NCBI GenBank assembly: GCA_017618015.1
Contig: JAFZVC010000006.1
Coordinates: 1 to 57,123 of the forward strand
DNA length: 57,123 nt
Reading direction: 5' to 3'
DNA from: Spirochaetaceae bacterium
GTDB taxonomy: Bacteria; Spirochaetota; Spirochaetia; Treponematales; Treponemataceae
Part shown: positions 36,076 to 43,863 of the stretch, in pieces
Numbering within the stretch: the first letter of the stretch is position 1
Layout: the number at the start of each line of letters is the position of its first letter
Notes under the pieces: model-generated
What the model saw: only the letters and a program-made list of their open reading frames with translations
The model's database searches: none
Told to the model about the DNA's origin: nothing
Position numbers and translations under genes: made by a program

Positions 36076-37308
36076 CTAAAAAGAGAAGTCGCCTAAATAC
36101 GGAACTGCGCCGTATTTTCCCAGTATGTAATTTCGTTCTATCTTGTGTTCCTTACGGACATCCTTATATTCTGCAAGGCTTACCAAATGCGAAGCCCCGA
36201 ATTTATCTTTTTCGATAAACCAAATTTGTTCTTTATCAAATAGAGTCTGATCAAGAAGATTTGTGTCCTGCGACGTAAAAATTAACTGAGCACCATGCGG
36301 ATTCGATTTCGCGTTATTAAACAGTTCTACAATCTTTCTTGTGAGGATAGGATGAAGACTTGCATCCAGTTCATCAAGGAAAAGGACAGCTCCTTTCTGC
36401 AATGTGTCTATGATAGGACCGATTGCCTCGAATATTTTTCGCGTTCCCAACGACTCATCTTCAAATAAATCAAATTTCACGTCACCGGCAAAGTTGTTGT
36501 TTTCATCAACTTTTGAATGAATCGTTTTTATATAAATTTCTTCCAGTTTTGCATTTTTAGGGAAATTGGGAATTTGGTCATAAATGTCTGAAATCGGATT
36601 TGTTTCTTGAAAAATATCTTTTATTCCAAAATCTGCATTATTTATAAAGCCAATGAATTTATTTCTTATTTCTGGATATAACAATAAGTTATAATAATCC
36701 GGATTTACTCGTCTTGTTGGAGAGAACTCTACGATATGCGTTGTGCTGAACCATTTCAAAACTTGTTTCGCTTCTTCATTTCCATATCGGTCTGCTTCGA
36801 GCAAGAACAGAGAATTCTTCAGATGGTTTATTTTTTTGAGTTCTTTGAATCTTGTTATTTTTATAGTGCCGTTATTCTCAGCTACATCATATTCAAAAAC
36901 GGTCGTAGGCTGAACAGAATCATAAAAATACAAATACTCGCTATAAACGCAAGTTTCATCATATTCAAAACCGTATTTATATTTTCTGCCCTCGAAAACA
37001 AAACACACATCAAATGCAGTCGTATCATTTTCCGAAGTAGTTGAAAGCTTGAATCTGTTAGTCGGCAGAATATCTGTAGACTGAATTATCTTATCTTGAT
37101 TAAGGACAAGCCGCCTCATCATTGAAAAAGCTTTTAAGATATTTGACTTTCCACTGGCATTTGCTCCATAAAAAACTGCAGAAGGATAAATATTTGTGCC
37201 ATTGATATTATACAGAGACGAAACCGCAGAATCTTTATTTGTGAATAAATCCAAAACAAAAGAGTCTTTGAAAGATTTAAAATTTCTTGCCGAAAACTGA
37301 ACTATCAT
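36076..37308 (-). CDS. AAA15-type ATPase, RloA-like
   Basis: 410 residues. Walker A GANASGKSN (48-56) follows the SMC/ABC-like start MIVQFSARNFKSF. Later come VLFLDELDASLHP (Walker B with D-loop) and IFTSQDTNLLD, the signature of OLD/RecF-like overcoming-lysogenisation ATPases. Such ATPases sense a trigger and release or activate the partner encoded next (here the RloB-like protein). No Shine-Dalgarno; TTGCAA-N17-TATCAT ends 6 nt before the ATG. Confidence 0.88.
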   Translation of the reverse strand: MIVQFSARNFKSFKDSFVLDLFTNKDSAVSSLYNINGTNIYPSAVFYGANASGKSNILKAFSMMRRLVLNQDKIIQSTDILPTNRFKLSTTSENDTTAFDVCFVFEGRKYKYGFEYDETCVYSEYLYFYDSVQPTTVFEYDVAENNGTIKITRFKELKKINHLKNSLFLLEADRYGNEEAKQVLKWFSTTHIVEFSPTRRVNPDYYNLLLYPEIRNKFIGFINNADFGIKDIFQETNPISDIYDQIPNFPKNAKLEEIYIKTIHSKVDENNNFAGDVKFDLFEDESLGTRKIFEAIGPIIDTLQKGAVLFLDELDASLHPILTRKIVELFNNAKSNPHGAQLIFTSQDTNLLDQTLFDKEQIWFIEKDKFGASHLVSLAEYKDVRKEHKIERNYILGKYGAVPYLGDFSF

Positions 37309-37314
37309 AAGTTT

Positions 37315-37343
37315 ATGATAATAAGAACTTGTGAAAATTGCAA
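37315..37343 (-). promoter_or_regulatory. Promoter of RloA/RloB pair, leaderless geometry
   Basis: TTGCAA (37343-37338), 17-nt spacer, TATCAT (37320-37315), then 6 nt to the ATG at 37308; no ribosome site. Confidence 0.5.
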
Positions 37344-37495
37344 GTTTAAATTCAATTTTTGCAAAATATCAACAGATTTTCAAAATAAATTGTCAATTTC
37401 AAGCAATTTCCAGCCCACGCACTCCGGCGAACTTGCGCGTCATCCAATACGCGCCACATTCCGCTTACCCGCCAGCCCGCGCAACTCGCAATACC

Positions 37496-39442
37496 TTACA
37501 GCAGTTCCGGCTGCTCTGGCTTCTTCTCCAGCACAACTTTGTCCGCTTCTTTCGACGCAAGTCTTACGCCCTGCGCCTTCAAGCCTTTCTCCTCGTAGTC
37601 GCCAGCGTGATACTCCGCCTGCAGCACCTTAAGACGCGGCTTCGGCTTGAACTTCACTATAAAACTGAATGCTTCCCGCGTGTCGATGTGGCAAACCTCG
37701 CCACCGTCCGGCACGATGGAATAGTCGCGGTTCAAAATGAACTGACCGACGCGGCACCGCTTTATCATCATGTACTGCGTCTTTTTGTCTTTGAAAATGA
37801 CAGTAAAAAGCACTTTGGAAAGACTTTCCTTGTCCGAAAAGCCGCAGTACCACATGCCTTTGTCAACAAAAAGCTTCTCCGGCACATCACAAACAGTGTA
37901 AACGCCGGTTTTGCGCATAATAAGCACTCGGTCGAATGGCGAAACTTTGAAAAGCTCCGTGCCCGACGAAACAGCCGTACCAAGATATCCAGTTTTCGCA
38001 TCGTACCGGAGCGCAAGGTCGCGCTTAACAACTTCTTTAACGTCAACAGCTTGGAACGACTTAACGAGCGTCTTGCGCTTCATAAACTCCTTGCCGAGCG
38101 CCGCTGTCGCTTTTTCCTCAATTGAATCTAGCCATGCGACCGCATAGCCGACGATGTTCTTCAAAAGCTTAGCTATTTCCTTAAGCCGGGCATTTATCTC
38201 TTTTACTTCTGCACGGTTTTTGTTTATGTCATAAAGAGATATACGTCTAATCGGGATCTTAAGAAGATGCTCAACATCCTCGTCTGTCACAGGGCGTAAA
38301 AGCTCCGCCGCAAACGGAATGAATCCGTCCTTAACAGCCTTGTTCACGGCTTCGGCAGTCTTCATCTCCTCAATCGCCTTATAAATGCGCTCCTCAATAA
38401 AGATGCGCTCCAACGTGCGAAGATGAAGCTTGTCCAAAAGATTCGCTTTCTCAAGGTTCAGCTCGTCGGTCAAAATGCCCTTAAGCTTCTCACAGTGATA
38501 CTTGATTATCTCCGTTGCCGTCATCACGACAGGCATGTTGTCCTTGATAACGAGCATGTTACAAGCGACAGTCTGCTCACATTTCGTGTAGGCGTAAAGC
38601 GCGTCCACAACATCCTGCGCGTAAACGCCGCGCTGAAGCTTTATCTCAATCTCGACTTTCGCCGCTGTAAGGTCTGTTATGGAAGAAAACTTAAGTTTTC
38701 CAGCTTTTGCGGCTGTCTCTATTGAGTCGATAAGCGTCTCTGTCGTGGTGTCGGCGGGAAGCTCTGTAATGACGATGCGCTTCGGGTCTGAAACATCAAG
38801 CTTGGCGCGGCTTATGATTTTGCCCGTGCCGTCATTGTATTCAGACACATCGATAATTCCGCCCGTCGGGAAATCCGGGTAAAGCGTGAACGGCTCGCCG
38901 TTAAGGCACGCTTTTTCAGCCTCAATCACTTCACGAAGATTGTAAGGCGGAATCTTGGTTGACATACCGACAGCAATGCCTTCCGCGCCCAAAAGCAGGG
39001 CGAGCGGCAGTTTCGCGCGGAAAACTACTGGCTCTTTGTTGCGTCCGTCGTAGCTCGGAACGTAATTCGTAATGCCGGGGTTGTAAAGAATATCCTTTGC
39101 GAGCGGACGCAGGCGGCATTCGATATATCGCGCAGCCGAGGCTTCCGCGCCCGTAAAAATATTACCAAAGCTACCCTGCTTCTCTATGAAAATCTCTTTG
39201 TTAGCAAGCACGACGAGCGCACCATAAATTGACGCGTCTCCATGCGGATGATACTTCATGCACTGACCGACAACGTTCGCAACTTTGTTGAAACGTCCGT
39301 CATCAATCTCGAAAAGTGTGTGCAGAACACGCCGCTGAACCGGCTTCAAGCCGTCCTCAAGCTCAGGAATCGCCCTGTCGCGGATAACGTAGCTGGCGTA
39401 CTCCAAAAAGTTTTTGTCGAACAAGTTTTTTACAAAAGCCAT
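37496..39442 (-). CDS. parC: DNA topoisomerase IV subunit A (ParC-like)
   Basis: 648 residues; cuts and rejoins DNA for decatenation with ParE, which is not nearby. N-terminal GLKPVQRRVLHTLFE and KYHPHGD, catalytic Tyr106 in SAARYIECRL, coiled-coil gate about 330-470, and a short C-terminal beta domain. It is shorter than E. coli ParC (about 750), as in other spirochetes. In the loop HPHGDASIYGALV the positions equivalent to E. coli ParC Ser80 and Glu84 are Ala and Gly, residues associated with low quinolone binding. TAGAAT ends 6 nt before the ATG with no Shine-Dalgarno. A GyrA paralogue label cannot be fully excluded. Confidence 0.92.
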   Translation of the reverse strand: MAFVKNLFDKNFLEYASYVIRDRAIPELEDGLKPVQRRVLHTLFEIDDGRFNKVANVVGQCMKYHPHGDASIYGALVVLANKEIFIEKQGSFGNIFTGAEASAARYIECRLRPLAKDILYNPGITNYVPSYDGRNKEPVVFRAKLPLALLLGAEGIAVGMSTKIPPYNLREVIEAEKACLNGEPFTLYPDFPTGGIIDVSEYNDGTGKIISRAKLDVSDPKRIVITELPADTTTETLIDSIETAAKAGKLKFSSITDLTAAKVEIEIKLQRGVYAQDVVDALYAYTKCEQTVACNMLVIKDNMPVVMTATEIIKYHCEKLKGILTDELNLEKANLLDKLHLRTLERIFIEERIYKAIEEMKTAEAVNKAVKDGFIPFAAELLRPVTDEDVEHLLKIPIRRISLYDINKNRAEVKEINARLKEIAKLLKNIVGYAVAWLDSIEEKATAALGKEFMKRKTLVKSFQAVDVKEVVKRDLALRYDAKTGYLGTAVSSGTELFKVSPFDRVLIMRKTGVYTVCDVPEKLFVDKGMWYCGFSDKESLSKVLFTVIFKDKKTQYMMIKRCRVGQFILNRDYSIVPDGGEVCHIDTREAFSFIVKFKPKPRLKVLQAEYHAGDYEEKGLKAQGVRLASKEADKVVLEKKPEQPELL

Positions 39443-39523
39443 GCGACAATTCTATCATAAAAAACGAAAAAGGTAAAAGAACGGAGGATGATATGGGCAC
39501 TCCGCGCATTGCCACCGAATGGC

Positions 39524-40549
39524 TTATCCTTGCAGTGTCTTTTTCTCCAAAAAGCCGACGGCTTCTTCTGCCCAGCTATACTGGCTCATAAACTCGCCCG
39601 CAAAACTCTTGATTGTTTTGGGATCGCCTGCAAGAAAATCGTAATAATCGCATTTTACTGCTTCTGGGTTTATACGGAAGTTATTGTATTCCTTTACGAA
39701 AAAGTTCTGAATCTCAAGCTCCGAAAGGCTTTTCTTTATATCCACAACAAGATTACGCAGGCTCGCGCCATAATGTTCAGAATCTGCATGTTCGCCGTAC
39801 AGAACAGAAACCATCTCCTTTGTTTTTACTGAACTACCGTTTTTGTAAATAAGATATGCCAAAAATTCCGAAGATTTCGACCTTGAAAACTTAATAACCT
39901 TATCATCATATAAAAGCGTAAAGTTCCCGAACGTCTTTGCCTCAAGACTTTTCTTCTGCTTTTTCATCAATAAGATGAACTGTTTTTCCTTACGCCGCCT
40001 ATAAAGTGAAAGCTCGACCATAATTATCGTAGCGACAAAAATATCAACTACTGAAAGGAAACCAAAGTTTTCATAAACTCCTGGAACCAGAATTATTGCT
40101 GTAACAATAACCTCACAGCAATAATAAAGCGGAGAAAATGAAAAAAGAATCAGACTTAAAAAGCCAGCCAAATAAAAGGCAACAAATCCATTATGCGGAG
40201 AATTGATAAAATATAAATTGAAAACACTCGCACTAAGCCACACAAAAACTATCAAATACGCAGATATTGATTTCTTTTCATATCCTCTGTCTTTGGAATG
40301 ACGCGCATGAAGAAAAGTGTAGATATTTATAGGAGTATAAATACATAGGTAGATAAGATAATTCCGCTGATCTGCCAGATGTGAATGATATAAAATAAAT
40401 ATCAATAAAAAATTGATTATATCTGAAAGAATTAAGAGGGAACTTACAACAAGCGAAGAAAGTCTGTTCGATTCACCTACATTCTGTAAAGCACTATATG
40501 GAATGTAATATTTATCGTGATACTTATTCTTAAATTCTTTTAAATTCAT
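39524..40549 (-). CDS. Membrane-anchored SARP/OmpR-like winged-helix regulator, copy 1
   Basis: 341 residues. About six transmembrane helices (residues 30-185), then a cytoplasmic winged-helix domain (about 205-290) of the SARP/BTAD N-terminal type: KTFGNFTLLYDDKVIKFSRSKSSE, LVYKNG-like strand, SLRNLVVDIKKSLSELE. The end, FAGEFMSQYSWAEEAVGFLEKK, is the common tail of such proteins in Firmicutes response regulators. A DNA-binding domain held at the membrane suggests one-component sensing. It follows its paralogue on the same strand, with AGGT as a weak ribosome site. Confidence 0.85.
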   Translation of the reverse strand: MNLKEFKNKYHDKYYIPYSALQNVGESNRLSSLVVSSLLILSDIINFLLIFILYHSHLADQRNYLIYLCIYTPINIYTFLHARHSKDRGYEKKSISAYLIVFVWLSASVFNLYFINSPHNGFVAFYLAGFLSLILFSFSPLYYCCEVIVTAIILVPGVYENFGFLSVVDIFVATIIMVELSLYRRRKEKQFILLMKKQKKSLEAKTFGNFTLLYDDKVIKFSRSKSSEFLAYLIYKNGSSVKTKEMVSVLYGEHADSEHYGASLRNLVVDIKKSLSELEIQNFFVKEYNNFRINPEAVKCDYYDFLAGDPKTIKSFAGEFMSQYSWAEEAVGFLEKKTLQG

Positions 40550-40619
40550 ATATTACCTAATCTTATCACGCATTAAGCGCTTTTTTCTTCAAAAAATCCA
40601 CTTCTTCCTCTGCCCAGCT

Positions 40620-41600
40620 TTATTGGCTCATAAACTCGCCCGCGAATTTTTTCATTGCTTTTTTATCGCCGACAAGGAAATCGTAGAAGTCGCATTTTAT
40701 AAAGTCCGGGTTTATACGGAAGCTGTTGTATTCCGTTATAAAAAAGCTGTTGATTTCCAAATCGGCGAACGTGTGCTTTATATCTGCAATAAGATTCCGC
40801 AAATTGCTGCCATAACTGGGGGATTCCGCATTTTCTCCCCAAAGCGCGGCGATAAGCTCTTTAGAGTTCACGGAACTTCCGTTTTTGTAAATAAGATACC
40901 CTATCAGCTCGTTCGATTTAGACCGTGAAAACTTCACCACCTTGTTATCAAACATCAGTGTGAAATTCCCGAACGTCTTAGCCTCAAAAATACTTTTTTG
41001 TCTTTTTAACATTCCTATGTATTTTTTTTCTGTGCGGCTTTTATAAAGCGAAAGCCAACTCATAAGAACACCAAAAAGAATAACGTCCGCAAGACCAGAC
41101 ACACCAAAATTCGCATATATTCCCGGTGTCATTGCAGACGCCCCGATTATAATTCCTATAATGAATGGAATACCCGAGAACGAAAATGCACATATCGACA
41201 GGCTTAATGTAAGACAATATGTGAGGACACCGTTAAAAGGCTGCTTAAGCATATAAAAATTATAGATACCGGCACATATTCCCATGAAGAAAACCATATA
41301 GAAGGGAATTGTTTTATATAGATAAGCCTTTTCCGGTGGGGCCTCTTTGACCAAACACGAGTGTATGAACATATAACTACTTACAATAGTGAAAGTTCCA
41401 AAATAGGCGAACGAAACAAGATGGCCACGGATATCGTTGTGGAAACGTATAAAAAGCGCAATTAAATCGCCTATACCAAAAAGGAAAAGCAAGGGGCTTA
41501 CAACGAGCAGATGCTTTCTGTTTAATTCTGCTGCATCTTGCAAATCGAGAGGATCTGTTGAATACCGTTGACGATATTTTTTGACCAGATTTTTCAGCAT
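40620..41600 (-). CDS. Membrane-anchored SARP/OmpR-like winged-helix regulator, copy 2, with early stop
   Basis: 326 residues, paralogue of the next gene along its full length: about six transmembrane helices, then KTFGNFTLMFDNKVVKFSRSKSNELIGYLIYKNGSSV and SLRNLIADIKHTFADLE. The frame stops at TAA (40622-40620) right after FAGEFMSQ. The codon replaces the Tyr of MSQYSWAE, and the same frame continues SWAEEEVDFLKKKALNA to a TGA at 40568-40566, 16 nt before copy 1. So the last 17 residues of the family tail are cut off. Start follows GAGGAAG. Intact elsewhere; whether it still works is unknown. Confidence 0.85.
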   Translation of the reverse strand: MLKNLVKKYRQRYSTDPLDLQDAAELNRKHLLVVSPLLFLFGIGDLIALFIRFHNDIRGHLVSFAYFGTFTIVSSYMFIHSCLVKEAPPEKAYLYKTIPFYMVFFMGICAGIYNFYMLKQPFNGVLTYCLTLSLSICAFSFSGIPFIIGIIIGASAMTPGIYANFGVSGLADVILFGVLMSWLSLYKSRTEKKYIGMLKRQKSIFEAKTFGNFTLMFDNKVVKFSRSKSNELIGYLIYKNGSSVNSKELIAALWGENAESPSYGSNLRNLIADIKHTFADLEINSFFITEYNSFRINPDFIKCDFYDFLVGDKKAMKKFAGEFMSQ

Positions 41601-41645
41601 ATCTTCCTCTTCATTTCCCTCTCGTTACTAATTACAGATACAAAT

Positions 41646-41674
41646 AATGTAGCACATCAGGGCAAAAATTTCAA
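41646..41674 (-). promoter_or_regulatory. Promoter of the membrane regulator operon
   Basis: TTGAAA (41674-41669), 17-nt spacer, TACATT (41651-41646) on the minus strand, about 45 nt before the ATG at 41600. The first direct repeat lies 4 nt upstream of this -35. Confidence 0.65.
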
Positions 41675-41678
41675 ATTG

Positions 41679-41755
41679 TGCGGGTTTGTTGCTAGTAAAA
41701 AGAAAAAAGTGCGGGTTTGGTGCGGATTTTTTTAAAACTTTTGCGAATTTGTTGC
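41679..41755. promoter_or_regulatory. Three helically phased direct repeats
   Basis: TGCGGGTTTGTTGC (41679-41692), TGCGGGTTTGGTGC (41710-41723) and TGCGAATTTGTTGC (41742-41755) start 31 and 32 bp apart, three helical turns each. A weaker copy TGCTGATTCTGTGC sits at 41776. They occupy the gap between the regulator operon and the divergent lipoprotein, a layout expected for SARP-type activators, which bind direct repeats. Confidence 0.65.
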
Positions 41756-41882
41756 GACTTTCATCCTCGTTTTTGTGCTGATTCTGTGCGCTTGGTTTCG
41801 TAAAATGACTACAACAACGAAAAATTAGTGAATCACGAAATCGCTCGTTCGATTTTTTTGTGATTTTACTTCGGAGGTTTTT

Positions 41883-43559
41883 ATGAAAAAGGTTTTGAAT
41901 AAGATAAGAATCCTTTCTATTGCATTCTTATCAATTATGCTTGTTGCAGCCGTTATTGGATGTTCTGATAACGCAGATGAACCACAGTCAACAGGAACAA
42001 CACTTCAGTCGCAGATTGATAACGCGACAGCGGGTAGCACCGTAACGCTGAACGCATCGTACTCAGGTACTTCTATAGTAATTAACAAAGCATTGACAGT
42101 TAATGGAAACAATATTTCTGGTCTTAACGTAACTGTATATTCCAATGTAGCGGCAAATGTTACCCTCAGGAACTTCACGAACGCCACAGTAAGCATCACG
42201 ACAGGCAACAGCTCACGCTCCGCATTGGCACGGCAGTACACCGAAGCTCAGGGAGACGATGACGAACATTTCGAGAAAATCGGAGAGGATTCTCCAAAGC
42301 TTAAACTTGAAGGCTGTTCTATAGAAAAACTTGAAGCAGAAACTGATGTAGCCCTCTACGTTGATAACGGAACTGCAAAATCAGAAATTGATGAGATTAA
42401 GCTTAAGGACGGAGCCGAAGACTTTACGTTCGTAGAATATGATAAAGCGGACAAACCTGAAACAACAGGTAATGAGGCTACTCCGACAACATCTAAAACA
42501 AAGGTAGGTAAACTGAGTATAGAAAGCGATGAAATTGAGACGATTAATCTTATTGGCGGTACTTTTGACGATGTTGATATTGCAGACGATTTCTCTGGTG
42601 ACCCAATAGATTTTAAGTACGACAAAGAGTTCGAAGACCAGTTCGGTGATGATTTTGATAAAGACGCATTCTTTGGAAACGGCGGCAATGGCGACAAAAT
42701 CGTAGAAAAAGACATCGGCGTAGTAGAGAAAACAACGACACAAACCGACAACGGCGTATATTGCTTTACTATGACAAAATCCAATTTTAACAATTTCTGT
42801 GTTCCAAGCCAGGATGGAAACGGACGCTTTGCAATTGTATTTATGACAGATGCGCAGAAAAATGCAATTACTGCTTCTACAGCAAGCAGTTTAAATCCAT
42901 GGCCCAATGTTGCAACTTTTGCTAATCCAATTTATGCCGCCATACCAGCAGGTTTCTTTGCAGTAGATGACTTAAACACGAATGGTTTTAAAACAATCTA
43001 TGGTACAGAATATGCTTACGTTGATTACGCAGCAGCTTATGCAAGAGGTGACGACAGATACAGACTTCAGGACGTAGTAGTTCTTGAAAAATATAGGAAT
43101 TACAACAAAGAAGCCTTTATTGCGGAAGTAGGCAGTAGCACTGTGACAATCTATGTAAACATGCCTGCAATTAAAAAGAGCGATGTTTTGCTCTGCGCAT
43201 ACTGGGAACCAGAAGCAGAAGATTCGGACGAAACCACAAAAGGTGGTGAAGCCGGAACAAAAATGACAGAAATTAGCCTTGACGGATACAAACCATATCT
43301 GGTAATTAACACAACCGACAAAGGTGATGAAATTAACAATACATTTAATTCAACTGCATTACATCAGGGGTCAAATATAATGACAAATATGATTCCTTAT
43401 GGCAATGCAATTAAACTTACGGCGGATTATAATGTCCTTTATATACCAATGGATGAATCAGATACATATCCACCTGTAACAAATGTTATTTACACCATAA
43501 AGGATACACCATATACGCCTGGTACATTGCATCCATTACAGAATCAAGACTTTGATTAA
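41883..43559 (+). CDS. Large surface lipoprotein of unknown function
   Basis: 558 residues. Lipobox AAVIGC (Cys27). Residues about 40-100 (QSQIDNATAGSTVTLNASYSG... NNISGLNVTVYSNVAANVTL) resemble the start of a right-handed parallel beta-helix. The middle is acidic and the last 280 residues, which include GTEYAYVDYAAAYARGDDRYRLQDVVV, show no family I know. GGAGG at 41873-41877 precedes the ATG, and the leader can form an AATCAC/GTGATT stem. It diverges from the membrane regulator pair and the phased repeats lie between, so it is a plausible target. Two terminators follow. Confidence 0.82.
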   Translation: MKKVLNKIRILSIAFLSIMLVAAVIGCSDNADEPQSTGTTLQSQIDNATAGSTVTLNASYSGTSIVINKALTVNGNNISGLNVTVYSNVAANVTLRNFTNATVSITTGNSSRSALARQYTEAQGDDDEHFEKIGEDSPKLKLEGCSIEKLEAETDVALYVDNGTAKSEIDEIKLKDGAEDFTFVEYDKADKPETTGNEATPTTSKTKVGKLSIESDEIETINLIGGTFDDVDIADDFSGDPIDFKYDKEFEDQFGDDFDKDAFFGNGGNGDKIVEKDIGVVEKTTTQTDNGVYCFTMTKSNFNNFCVPSQDGNGRFAIVFMTDAQKNAITASTASSLNPWPNVATFANPIYAAIPAGFFAVDDLNTNGFKTIYGTEYAYVDYAAAYARGDDRYRLQDVVVLEKYRNYNKEAFIAEVGSSTVTIYVNMPAIKKSDVLLCAYWEPEAEDSDETTKGGEAGTKMTEISLDGYKPYLVINTTDKGDEINNTFNSTALHQGSNIMTNMIPYGNAIKLTADYNVLYIPMDESDTYPPVTNVIYTIKDTPYTPGTLHPLQNQDFD

Positions 43560-43574
43560 TCTATAAATTCCAGC

Positions 43575-43590
43575 TGGGGCGAAAGCCCCC
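43575..43590. other. GNRA-type hairpin in the gap after the lipoprotein
   Basis: GGGGC-GAAA-GCCCC, a short stem with a GAAA tetraloop just after the stop codon, probably an mRNA 3'-end stabiliser. The rest of the 43560-43863 gap holds the two terminators listed and nothing else I recognise. Confidence 0.45.
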
Positions 43591-43669
43591 TTGTACATTC
43601 GGAGAGAACAGTTAAAAAAGTTTAGAGCGAAACGAAAAGAACTCCTTATCGTTTTCATTATTTGCAATC

Positions 43670-43698
43670 CATAAAAAGCGCGAAAGTGGCTTTTTATG
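43670..43698. terminator. First terminator after the lipoprotein
   Basis: CATAAAAAGC pairs with GCTTTTTATG around GCGAAAGTG; the T run is inside the stem. Confidence 0.6.
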
Positions 43699-43720
43699 AA
43701 TGCCTAAAAAACTCCTTTTT

Positions 43721-43759
43721 GCCCGGCGGTTAAGCAGCAGCTGCCGGGCGTCTTTTTTT
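43721..43759 (+). terminator. Second terminator after the lipoprotein
   Basis: GCCCGGC (43721-43727) pairs with GCCGGGC (43743-43749), followed by GTC and seven T. Confidence 0.85.
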
Positions 43760-43863
43760 GTTTACCCCAAACACGCTGAGTTTTTTCGAGATTTTCCCGC
43801 TCTTCAAAAAAGTTGCAATCCGTTGTATTATTGAAGCACTGTTTTGCGTGTATTGTTAATATC

